From positions 1 through 64,000 of the forward strand of contig JAECUM010017426.1 of NCBI GenBank assembly GCA_016617855.1: a DNA stretch of 64,000 nt, read 5' to 3'. Shown here in pieces: positions 42,750 to 54,674 of this stretch. The notes under the pieces were generated by a model, which saw nothing but the letters and a program-made list of their open reading frames with translations, ran no database searches and was not told where the DNA came from. Both the position numbers and the translations under genes were made by a program. The DNA is from Megalonaias nervosa (Eukaryota > Mollusca > Bivalvia > Unionida > Unionidae). Within the stretch, counting starts at the first letter, position 1; each line of letters starts with the position of its first letter.

Positions 42750-44120
42750 CTATTTCAATTTGAAGCAATCAGAAATGACGTTTCCTTTTTTCTTGCAATA
42801 GGTACACGTAGGAATAGACAAGGATTTTGAATCAAGTTTAGCTGAAGCTTGATTTTTAGACGTTGTGGCAAACTGAGTTTTAGGAATAGTTGTATTGGGC
42901 TGAAATACCTTTCTACCAGTAGACTGCTGAGTGAATGATTTGCCTACAACAGGAAATTTATGAGTTAAGGAGTACACATCGGCAGCAAGAGCAGCATTTT
43001 CCAAGGTTTCAATCTTATTATGCTCTTGAAGATGATTCTTAATGTCATTAGGAACACAGTTTTTGAACTCTTCAAGTAACACAAGTTGTTCAAGACTTTC
43101 ATAATCATGTTCAACTTTCTTGGGTAAGCACCATCTCTTAAATAACTGCTCTTTTTCTCTAGCAAATTCAACATAAGTTTGTCCAGCTTCTTATTTATAG
43201 TTTCTGAATTTTTGCCGATAAGCCTCAGGGACTAACGCATAACCCTTTAAAATGCACTCCTTAACCAAATCATAGTCAGAACTATATTGTACTGACAGGG
43301 ATGCATAGATATTTCGGGTTTTGTCAAGAAGTACACATTGCAATAATTGAGTCCAATGCTCCCTTGGCCATTTAAAATTTTCAGCAACTTTTTCAAAATA
43401 AATAAAATATTTGTGTGCATCCTTTTCGCTAAAAGGGGGCATGAACCTGATATTTCTTGTAATATCAAAACTTGAATTTGTATGTGAAGTGGAATCGTGC
43501 TTTTCACTTGTCAGGTGAAATTCTTTCATTTTAATTTGAAATTCTTTTCATCCTTCTACTTTTGCATCTGTACGTGCATTTGTTCTTTCTGTAACTCCAT
43601 TTGCATTTGTTTGTCTTTCTCTCTTTCCTGCCTCTCTCTCCTCTTTTTCAAATTGTAATTGTTTAACTTTCTTCCTCTCCTGTCTCTCTCTCTCCTCTTT
43701 CTCAAATTGTATTTTCATTTGTTTCTCATTCTCCCTCTCCTATCTCTCTTTCTCCTCTTTCTCAAATTGCAACTGCAATTGTTTCTCTTCTAATTGCACC
43801 TGCAATTGATTCTCTTTCTCTTCTTTCTGAAGCTTGCACGTCCATAACTCCAATTCCATCTTGCATTTCATTTTTAATTCCATTACTTTAATGTCAGAGT
43901 CCGATATCGACTTACTGACCGTAGCCAAAACACTTTTATCAAAACCATTCTTCTCTACCAAATATTGAATCAATATTTTTTTAATTTCTTGTTTCGTTAA
44001 GGAAGATTTTGCTTCAGAAAGATCGTACTTTCTGGCAAGTTCAAGGAACTCATCTTTTTTCAGACTATCCAACTGCTCCTGAGTTGGACTAGAAAGAAAA
44101 GTTTCCACTTTTGATGACAT
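42750..44120 (-). pseudogene. Gag polyprotein (coiled-coil, SCAN-like capsid, zinc knuckle)
   Basis: ATG 44120 (MSSKVETF) starts a SAP-like/helical N-terminus, then a long Glu/Gln/Lys-rich coiled coil (43600-43900). The capsid region follows with FMPPFSEKDAHKYFIYFEKV, WPREHW and LVPEAYRQKFRNYK (43191-43450), then LLEEFKNCVP (about 43050-43080). The end has a zinc knuckle-like CTYCKKKGNVISDC, whose His ligand is Ser. Stops and shifts at about 43740, 43540 and 43190 interrupt it. Confidence 0.8.
43600..43830. repeat. ~60-bp tandem repeats inside gag
   Basis: Three or more copies of a unit with CTCTCTCTCCTCTTTCTCAAATTG encode the Glu/Arg/Gln-rich coiled coil. Copy-number change here probably caused length variation and some frame breaks. 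Confidence 0.7.
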
Positions 44121-44249
44121 TGTGAATAAAAGCCTGTTGTTTTCACTAAAGATTTCAAACAAATTGTAAAATAGTACTTGGGGTTTGAAAACTAGGGGAA
44201 TTTAAATTTCAAAAAACAATTTTCTGAAATATTTAACCAAAATTCATAT

Positions 44250-44267
44250 ATCCCGGACGAGCCCCCA
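44250..44267 (-). other. Primer binding site complementary to tRNA-Pro
   Basis: On the minus strand, TGGGGGCTCGTCCGGGAT starts 10 nt inside the 5' LTR. This is the well-known 18-nt complement of tRNA-Pro used by some retroviruses. It primes minus-strand synthesis. Confidence 0.85.
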
Positions 44268-44277
44268 ATTTTCTCTT

Positions 44278-44968
44278 TGTTACGTGTAGGCTCGTACAAT
44301 AATAACAAGAGAAAAGAGTGAAGTCAACAAGCTTTGTTTATTTTAAGAAAATAATTTATTTCCCTAGACAACAATGTAAAAATTGGAAATAGGAGTTACG
44401 GTTTGTGAATATAATCCAAAATTTAATCCTAAGATTGAAAAACACAAGCCCTATCATTAAAAAGTTCTAATATAATCCAGGTTCAAATCTCAACGACGTT
44501 CCAATATGGAAGGCGATTACGACGACTGACTGAAAAGCGCTCAGAAAGGGTATTAAATCCAACTAAAATATCATCCCGTTCTCGCGTGATAGGTCACGTG
44601 GTCTGTTAACACTTGGACAACGCAATACAAATATGAAATTTGTCACTTAGCCAGAACAACCCTATCTAGATTCTCACTCTGAAATAAATTTAAAAATGAA
44701 ACATTGTTTATTCAGACTACACGTAGACCGAAATGACCCTGGCAATAGCCAATCGTTTTCGCGTAGTGTTTATACTACCGCGCACCAGGGTTTACTAAAA
44801 AAAAATGCTAATGTAACATCTTTTACATTTTAGATAAAAAAATCTACTGAAAGAAAATATCGAATCCCGTGAAAATAATCATTACAATAAAATGTAATGA
44901 AACAAAAATAAAATAAAGAAAGAATTTTAAAACTAACACACAAGCAATTTAATTACACATACGTAACA
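44278..44968 (-). repeat. 5' LTR (right), internally deleted
   Basis: In plus orientation it begins TGTTACGTGTAGGCTC and ends ACGTAACA. It lacks about 240 bp present in the left LTR (junction near 44520), which explains its 691-bp length. Confidence 0.88.
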
Positions 44969-45061
44969 GCATAAATTCAGTTACTTTGTTTCTTATATTG
45001 TATTTTTGTTTATATATTTAAGCCTTAGGTAGAAGAAGAAAATGAGCATATAATAAAAAGA

Positions 45062-45165
45062 TTACTGCTTATGTATGGGAAAATATGAACGTGTTTTTCG
45101 CATGGATATTCTGCAGTATATCCATCCGAAAAACTTGTTCATATTTTCCCATACAAATGCAGTAA
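45062..45165. repeat. 104-bp palindromic element
   Basis: Arms of about 48 bp (TATGGGAAAATATGAAC core) with 85-90% complementarity meet around TCTGCAG. It would fold as a long hairpin. The 66-residue frame across it is not a gene. Confidence 0.8.
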
Positions 45166-45436
45166 CCTATATTATCCCGGTTTTATTCAGATACAAATGC
45201 GAAAAAGCATGGGGATACAATGCATATGAAGATAAACCTACTCATTGTTTAAATGGATCTCAATCTAATAATTAGACATAAACCTAATAGTTGATATAAT
45301 TTAATTTCTTTGCATTAAATAAGTTAAATAGTTTAAAATACTTGCTGTTATATAGTTAAACATATTATACAGATATTGTCATTAAAATAACTCAATCCTT
45401 TTTGAGAAAATTTATGAAGCGTGCATGTGTGTGTGC

Positions 45437-45438
<2 letters not shown>

Positions 45439-45523
<85 letters not shown>
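45439..45523. repeat. (GA)n microsatellite
   Basis: About 42 GA units. Other nearby tracts are (TA)n at 46177-46224, G11 near 46301 and (CA)n at 46457-46492. Confidence 0.95.
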
Positions 45524-45528
<5 letters not shown>

Positions 45529-46173
45529 TTTGAGATGATCCCCCGATTAATGAAATTGATCTCCATCACGTCACACTGTATACAATGTGATTTTATCGCA
45601 ATCAGTGAGGTGGTGTCAAAAAACGAATGAGTTTTATCTCTTCAGATTTTGGTCTTACAATTAAAAAAATAAAAAACCTGAAGCAAACGTGAAATTAAAA
45701 ACTAACTGAAATCCTATTCGTATTATTGCTATCAATATAAAGTAAGTCCGGAAGGTTGTAGCTGACACAAATAATTAAATAAAATGTCTCATTTGTAATT
45801 TTGGACTCTGCTTGGCAGTAGTTTTGGAAATGACAGCATGTGGACCTTCAATTACACTCATCTATTTTAAGGAAATAAAAGTCATTATATATATAGTGAA
45901 GTGATTAGATAACCCTATTGATATAGATAACTAAAGAAGTATGACTTGGAAGTTTCTTTCCAAAGTACGTTCAAATATGTTTATTCGTCGACTTCTAACT
46001 ATATAACCCCTTTCTTACTTCATGTCGCTTTATCTGTCTTTGACTGACTGTCTGTCTGTCTGTCTGTCTGCCTTTCTCTCTCTTCCTCTCTCTCACACAC
46101 ACACAGAGTTACTCTAATCCCATTAGGCAGACAAAGTAACTACCTAGGGCATACATATTCCGGCAGCTGCAGA

Positions 46174-46225
<52 letters not shown>

Positions 46226-46454
46226 CAAATTAGTTAAGATTTTTTATATTATTTAAGGTGTAATGGTCTTAAATGGGTCCGGATTTAAGGCGTTCTGGAC
46301 GGGGGGGGGGGCAGGGGTGCTGCATCTCTGACAGTGGCAACTATGGCAATGCCTGGGCACGACAAAAACGGGGAAACTAATGTGTTAATTGGGGAGGGTG
46401 TTATCATTAGTTTCCTCCTTACTCAAGTACATGTGACCGCAACATCATTAACCC

Positions 46455-46494
<40 letters not shown>

Positions 46495-46750
46495 CAATAA
46501 AACCTGTATTTCATTCAATAAGCAATGGACCAAGGAATGTTTCGTCCGATATATTTTGGGTCATTGTATTGTTATTGTTGTTCTTGTCGTCATCTTCGTC
46601 GCTGTCCATTGTAAGTGTCTTGCAGGTACCCTATTGTATTTTACCGATTTATTATCAACCTTCCATACAAAAGAGTAGCTTACGCAAAAGTTGTTTCTTG
46701 GACGTTAGAAATGTTCCCATCGATATCTTTGCCGAACACACTTACAATAT

Positions 46751-48608
46751 ATGATTAAATGATCATGGGTGGGTATTTATCGATGTGTAAATTTTACATA
46801 ATCACTCACCAAGTAAATATCGTACGAAGGACTTTATCTTAACTTTGTGAGTGATTAGGTAAAATTTGCACATCGATAAATACCCAACCATGATCATTTA
46901 ATCCATATAATTCCAACTTACTTCCTTTCCAACATCATATCAGCATATTTAATCAAGAAAACGTTCACTTTTGTGATGGAAGTTTTTTTTTTCATTAGCC
47001 TCTTAACTGCGATAGAATACATAGCCCGATCTTCGCTGGCCTAGATTCGTCGATACCTTATACAGTAATGTGGGGTAGAATGTTATAGCGGGTCATGGCA
47101 GTGATACATTGTTATAATCATTATTTTAATGAACAAAAAATGGATGTTGCGGTTAAACCAGGATATTTCTTTTATTTCTAGAAAATTACGCTTGCGTATG
47201 GCACGTGTTGTTATAGCAACGCTGTTGTTACTTTCTACGCATTTCAATCTTTCAAAAGGAAAATCGTGTCCATTATTAGTGAGATCCCTTGTTTGACATA
47301 TGACCATAACCACTGTTGTAACATGTTGTCGAGGAGAAATGCAATAATTTTCGAAGATTGGCTTGTAAAACCTACCACATGCCTTCGTAGGCGAAAGAGA
47401 TGAGTGGTGGAGTGCAGGAATGTCTATGCAATTACATTGTTTTAACTTATAGTGGTACATTTTTATCTGTGGTTTGTAAATTTTGATTGGAAATCACAGT
47501 AATGGGTGGGAGAGATTTTGCTGTTGTTGTTATTAAGGTGTAATGGGTTGATATAGATAAAACTTCAAATCAAATGACATGGAAACAGGGAGCCAAAAGT
47601 AGTCCGCAGAAAAATTCCAGTTCATTATCACGTGACCGTTTACATCTAATCAAATAGCAGAAAACGCGTTCAATTCATAAAAATTGGAATTATGTTAACT
47701 TTGTGAGTGATTAGGTAAAATTTACACATCGATGATGCTCAACCATGATCATTTAATTCTTATAATTCCAATTTACTTCCCTTCTAACATCGGATCAGCT
47801 TATTTAATCAACAAAACTTCCACTTTTATGTAGATCGAAGTTTTTTTTTTTTCCATTAGCCTCTTGACTGCGATATAATACATTGTACATTGCCCGGTCT
47901 TCGCTAGCCAAGATTCGACGATACGTTAGATACTTTAGATAATAATACAGGGTAGAATGCCATACAGGGTCATGCCAGTGATATATTATGATCATTATTT
48001 AAAAAATGGCTAATGTGGTTAAACCAGGATATTCCTCTTTTTTTTTCGAAAAGTATGCTTGCTTGTGGCACCTGTCGTTATAGCAACGTTGTTTTCACTT
48101 GCCTATGGCGCGTTTTGTTATAGCAACGTTGCTGTTACTTTCTACGCATTTCAATCTTTCAAAATCAAAATCATGTCCATTTTTAGTCAGATATGACCCT
48201 GACCTTAATAACCGCTGCCGTAACTTGTTGTCGAGGTGAAATGGAATAATTTCCAAAGATTTTCTTGTAAAGCATACCACATGCCTTCGTCGGCAAAAGG
48301 GATGAGTGGTGGAGTGTAGGAATGTCTGTGTAGTTATATTGTTTCAACTTATAATGGTCCATTTCTATCTGTGATTGGTAGCTTTTGATTGGAAATAACA
48401 GGAGTAGGTGGGTGGGGTTTTGTTCTTGTTATTATTAGGGTGTAATGGGTTGATATAGATAAAACGTCACATCAAATGACATGGAAACAGGGAGCCAAAA
48501 GTAGTCCTCATAATTTATCATGTGTAAAAAATTCCACTTCAATATCACGTGACCGTTTACATCCAATCAAATTGCAGAAAACGCCTTTAATTCATGAAAG
48601 TTGGAATT
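46751..48608. mobile_element. Two tandem non-autonomous copies related to the 2-6 kb recombinase element
   Basis: 46751-46908 repeats the terminal palindrome of 1998-2150. Unit 1 (about 46909-47697) and unit 2 (about 47755-48608) are homologous to each other along their length. Each begins ATAATTCCAA(C/T)TTACTTCC and ends (A/G)TTGGAATTATG. Their left parts match 2160-2460 and their right parts match 5870-5996. They lack the recombinase gene. A single arm of the palindrome module joins them. Confidence 0.7.
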
Positions 48609-48689
48609 ATGATAGCATAAAATTTTCTTACGTTTAAAACTTGAATGCGTAAACTTATGTGAAACGGGGCCGGGATCGACTTGGCCGTC

Positions 48690-49440
48690 GATCGATGAGT
48701 AGCAATAATAAGATTTTCAAGATGGCCACCATACTGAATGTAATATCGGCACCACTTTCATTTAGAACCGACGAAACACATTTGTTGTATTCGGGTGAAA
48801 AAACCATGTCGATATGACGTTCTGTTAATGAGGAGTCATAACAATATTTCAAGATGAATGTCGCAGAAGCCATATTGGAAATCAGATCAGCACCATTTTT
48901 TTTTTCCAGACCAACCAGATATCACAAGACGTCATTTAGTGAAACTGCGTGCTGATATGACCATCTATTCATGAGAAGTTCATGTAAGAATAAAAGTTTT
49001 TTTTAAGATGGCTTCCAATATCATACTGGATGTCATATCGTTACCAATCTTCATTGACTAGACATCTTAAAAACCCGTGTTGATATAATTTTGCGTTCAG
49101 GAGGATTAGTAAGAACAAGATTGTCATGATGGCGGCCACGTTGGCCATATTGGATGATAGATAGGCACCATTTTCATTTAGGACTGATTCATGCAAAGTC
49201 TTATAGTGATAACACCATGTTGATATGGTTACATGTTAATATGTACCTGTCATATTAGATGTGCGAAGGCACTTTTTCATTTAGACTCAAAGATTCATTA
49301 TAAGTAATGTTGCCATGCCAATATCATTTTTGGTTCAATAGAAGCAGCAATAAGACGCCACTATAACGAACAATACTGGACATCTTAGAGGCACCAATTT
49401 CATAGAGACCATGAGATAAATTTGCAATATTTTGAGTAGT
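48690..49440. repeat. Diverged ~140-bp tandem repeats
   Basis: Five or six degenerate copies share AAGATGGC(C/G)GCCA..., ...CATATTGGA..., GGCACCA-TTTTCATTTAGA and ...ATG(T/C)TGATATGA.... No coding potential. Confidence 0.65.
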
Positions 49441-51494
49441 TTATGAGGTCTAGCGATAACACTCTTGTGCTAAAAGACGGATGGATGATAGACAACAGGC
49501 CATCCCATAGCCTGTTTTAGTTTCTTACCAGTGGAGCCCAGAAAGCCACCCTTGTAATGTATATATGGTTACAGGGTGGGATCTAAATAGCTTTTGTTAC
49601 AACCCATGGATTAAGTTCCTTTGGGGTACGATAACACGTTACGTATTCACGCAGGGACTCAGTGTGATTTATGTTAACACATGGTAATTGATCACACATG
49701 CAAGAAATACAACTAAGGGGTTAATCAGTATTTATGTAAATTCAAAAGAGCCCCATTCCCCATTGGAATCATCAGCATTTTACACTCATACCACCAGAAC
49801 TGACCCAGCTTCATCTGTCTAGCTTTAACGCTGTAGGAGTTTAGGGATATTTCTCACTTACATATGGACAGCGTTCATATATGCTTAATACTGACATAAA
49901 ATATCGCTCATCTGTTGCAATAGATGTTTCTTAAGAAATTATTAGTGGTTTCCCTTAATAGCAATTGTAACCAACAGTACATGATAATATTCAATTGAAC
50001 AGCAGCAGAATTATTTTGTTCATAGTTTTGAGAAAGAATTGTACAGTTACTAAAGATGATACTTTGTAAGGAATGGTTAAATTAATTTGATTTCACAAAG
50101 GTCTATAACATATATTATGCACATTCTTCGTACTTTCTTTCCAAAGGGGGAGGCATGTAAACTTTGAAAATCAGACTGCCAATCCAAGTAATCAGGTAGA
50201 GTCTTAAGATCAAATCGCCATATCATCGTGATTATCTGTGGTACCAGACATCTTGATATTATGCAAAATCTGGAGTTAAATACAGGTTTAGTCTGCATCG
50301 AACTTAAATTGTCTTGGTCTAGCTTTTACATTCTTCACTGATTCAAACAAGATGTTTACTATATTGCTCGATTATGACAAAATTTGTAATAAATGAAAAT
50401 AAGCGAATTGTCCTACCTCACCAATGAATCCAGATTCTTATCATTCTGCCTGTGAACTATAAAAGAAGCATAAATAAAAATTGTGTTCTTGTTCTTTTGT
50501 CCGTCAACAAAAGTCATGTACCACTGAATTTAGTACTAAAGTACATTCTTGGTTACTCATTGTTTCAAATTTAAATTGTGTTCGGGTGTCAAGGTGGAGG
50601 ACATAAAAGACCGCGAGATTAGAAAACATGTTGCACAACAGTGTACATGTATCTATATAATTGAAAACTATGCCCAGATTGACTTCATGTTACTTATTTT
50701 CATTTCATTTTATACAGTAGAAAGTGACACTATAAGAGCTTTTGCTTATTGAGCGCGCATGAGTAAGAATACCGGCATTAATTTGCGTATATGTACAAAT
50801 AATTTCTTTTCTTATAGTAGGGTGTATGGAGTCAACAAAAGGAAATATTATATCTAGAAGAGTAAATCGATTATTGAGTTGAAAAAAAAAATGGATAACT
50901 GAGTAGAAAAAACAAGTATCGAGTTGAAAACAAGTATCGAGTTGAAAATAAGTATCGATCTGAATAAAGCAAAGATTGAGTTACAAATGTGAGGATCGTG
51001 TAGCGAAAAGCAAGTATAAAATATCATGTATCTGAGAAAGACTCATAGCATCCATTACTTTAGAACCAATACTACATATACCGTTATAATGACTGCATTT
51101 AAGTCTAACGTAAGCGATGCAAGTGAGTCAGGAAAATATAAAGCACTTGCCATGTCACACACTGGTTTCATTCATATATAAATATTCATATATAAGTTAA
51201 TGCTTCTCTTAGAACCGCCTTTACATTTTGACCATTTGCCTGTCTAAAACGCGTGTAAATAACTCCACAAGTTCCGACAGCTTTGTTCCACTTGCACAAA
51301 GGCTATTTTTACCGAAAGCAATAAGAATATTTTAAAGTCCAAAATCTAAAATTGTTGATACTAGTAAATACGTGAATATCTCTAAAGAGATTAACACAAT
51401 CACGATCAGTACTGCAAAACAATCAAATCCATTCTGTTACCTATGCCTTTGCTGTCTTTCACATCTGAAAATATTCATTATGCATGCCATCAAG

Positions 51495-51534
<40 letters not shown>

Positions 51535-54500
51535 CATACACACACAGCATACATAGTCAAATCAGCAAAATCACAGTCGGTGATAAAGTATGCAATAACA
51601 AAGAAAGGTTGAAATAGATTATTAACTCTCCGAAATTGTTACAGAAACTGCTGAATAAACAAAGGGGAAACCTCTAAACTAGTTGCCTCTCAACTACGAA
51701 GGTACTAGCTGTTCTGGTCCTGGGCACGCAGCAATTTCGAATATTGAATAGGAGCCAGATCAACCCCCATTCTACACCCCAACGTAACCTCTACCCCTTT
51801 CCCCTCCTGTTAGAGGAACATCCCTCATATACACTACCCTGAATCTATATAAAATGCTATTATTAGCTTAACAATGTCATATATGTGCTCGGATAAATTC
51901 ATATTTTGTGCCAGGCAATGCTATATTTATCAAATATATGTTTTGCATCATTGAACCATGTTGTAAACATACAGCAAGCTTGTAAATGTATCACTGATGT
52001 GTGTGTGTGTCCTTGTAAATGGATAATAATGGAGACTAGAGTTATCTAATGGTGCTTAGAAGTGGAGGTTGCACACATATTTGGCTTGTTTGCGGGTTGG
52101 TGTCCAGCAATCTTTTTCGTTACTGACCTCTGTAATAATATGACCTAGTATTTGTCTTTATTCTTTCTTTTTCGTTTCTTAGTTTTCAAAAATAAAATGA
52201 GGCATCCGCATTTAGTACTCAGCAGACACCACGTACATTGTATCTTATATTTGCAAATGATCCTTGGTTTTGCACTCCGCGGTATTGGTGTACAAGTACT
52301 AACCCCACTTGTCTAAAAGTTTACATTGTTACAATTTGAGGCCACATCAGCTAAATAAAATGTTCATAAATGTATCGAGACTTTTAATTTTTTGAATAAA
52401 TAATGACTAGTTTGATTTCAGGAGAGAAGTTTGCGCGTCAGATGTGTAAAAAATATAGCTTTAATTTCACCCACATTGTGGCTCTAAGCCTCATAAATGA
52501 ATTTAATATAAAATATTAAATATTTGCATTATCTGTAGAGAACAATAATTCGCCTACTTGTCTCTTTTTTACAATATCATTTCCGTGATACATTTATAAT
52601 ATCCAGTGACGTTAAACAATAAAATTCCAGGTGCTTCTTTGTATAGTGCTGATTAGAAGATAAATTCTTAACTTCAACAAGTGCATAGAACCTCTTGTGT
52701 CTTACACATCAATAGTACAGTTAATAAGGTCAGAAATTTGGTAGCTCTCAAGACTTCAGATAACTGCTACATATTGAAATGATGTTAAAACGGGGTTGTT
52801 CTTCAGCAAAAGCCCATTTTCTTTACTTTTGTAAATGTTATACTGGTACTTTCATCATCTGAAAATGAGAGAAGAAAGTGTTTTGGAATATATTTCTATC
52901 CCAATCCAAGATTTTGCATTGTACGGCAATGTTAATATTTGAATAACTTAATGTAACGAATACTTAATAAGTATGTTTTCTTGTGTGCTTTCATAAACAT
53001 AAATTCATAATAAAGTTCTTGCAATTAATTATTTGATTTAGGCATGGGTTCTTTAGTAATTTGTTGAAACTCAGCCCTTCGATATTCCAACAGTTTTGAT
53101 CAAAACAAAAACTTCGAACTTGACATTCTGGGTGTATTTCGAGACTCTCATTAATTAACCAAGTCTTCCCGGTGATATGTAACATTCAAATATACATGCA
53201 TGAATACAGGCAAAAATAGATACAAAGCGCGCATACCTACCTACCGACATATATAACGCATGTATGACCTGGTAGCCTCCCAGAACGATAGAGAAATGGA
53301 TGGCAAATATATTGAGGACTAATTTATGTTGTTGATAATGTTCAGCAAATCCTTCGTTGCCAAAGTATAGCTACTTGGTTTTGATATTGCTGTGTTCTAA
53401 TCTGTCTTATTTAACATTTTAGGAAGCTTTTGCTATTTTATTGTGAATATTAATTGTTTCTAAATATTTTTTCTAAATGTGTTGCAATAGGCCCACCGTG
53501 CGATTTTGATTTATAGGGTCAATTAAATCGAAACCCCTACACTTACAACATGATGCCGAGACCACCTTTTCTATAATGGATATTTTTTTCCCAAGCTCTT
53601 GGAGCTTACAGTTGTGAACCACGTATTGCACACTAGAGGAAGTATCATCCTTCATTTCTGTTAACCGCACAATGAATTTTGTTTTTACATTTTTCATCAC
53701 TTTTAAAATTGTACACCTGCATTCTGAGAGAGTTTTACATACGCTAGACTGTAATGCACTGGTGTGCTAGCTATACAATGCAAATTTATTATATGCATTC
53801 ATTGACATTTCCTGCCTTAGATTCTATTCCTAATTATGAAGTTTATTTTGTTAATCGCCTTGCAGTTATTTCACTGCTTATTATATTCAAAATGTTTGAG
53901 AACGATAGCCGAACAGCAAACTTCTGACTTTGAAATACAGTATGTTTACACTGTGTACTCTCCGCCTAGCTTATTAGCACTTACATTACTTATAGACTAA
54001 TACACCAATAAAAAAAAAAAAAAAAAATACAATCCTCGCGAATTTGTGTGCGGTAAAACCTACGACGTCGGAGATGTCTGTGGGGTCCCTGGAAGAGTTA
54101 AATTATTTTTTACAAAGAACTCCCTGGAATAGGCTTGCTCAGATATAGCTTTGTTATTTATATTAGTGATGTTGTATTCCTGCGCTAAAATGGCCCCATT
54201 TATTATAGTAGTACCATTTCAGTTACAAGAAATTACGTATTGTAAAGCACCGTAAAAAGGCCGGAATTAATATATCAGTCTGATAATTTTAAATCCTATG
54301 CAAATTTAAGATGTACGAATACAAATGGTCCCTAACAGAGTATATTACCAGATTTTAGTATTTTGTGTTAGGTTTAGGAAATCTCTGAAGAGCTGTAAGT
54401 CTGATCCGTTTCATTTTCGGCGAAAACTGCAGTAATTGAAATTTCACACGCGTGTCTGTTTTCTGTCTTCGTCAACTTCTATTTCTATTGTACCCATTTT

Positions 54501-54642
54501 TTTTTTACACATTCAATTGATTTCATGGCTACACATATATTCTTCTTGGTCTGAATATCTTGACTCATTTGAAATATGACAAATGCCTTGATATTTTGTG
54601 CGTTAGCATTTTTAATCTAAATTAAGAGTGTCATCATGCCTG

Positions 54643-54674
<32 letters not shown>

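Larger units (their letters stand above)
38214..44968 (-). mobile_element. Gmr1-like Ty3/gypsy LTR retrotransposon (6.75 kb, decayed)
   Basis: It is bounded by two LTRs and reads on the minus strand. Order 5' to 3' is primer site, Gag with zinc knuckle, aspartic protease, integrase, reverse transcriptase, RNase H. Integrase before RT is the Ty1/copia-like order, yet the RT and the integrase with GPY/F-type tail are gypsy-like. That combination defines the Gmr1 group. Flanks end TCAT and start GCAT, so the target duplication is imperfect. Frames have scattered stops and shifts. Confidence 0.9.

Noticed and set aside
45421..45630. Arg-Glu repeat protein frames here and at 8212-8421 and 10062-10259
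   Set aside because: Translation of (GA)n/(TC)n microsatellites.
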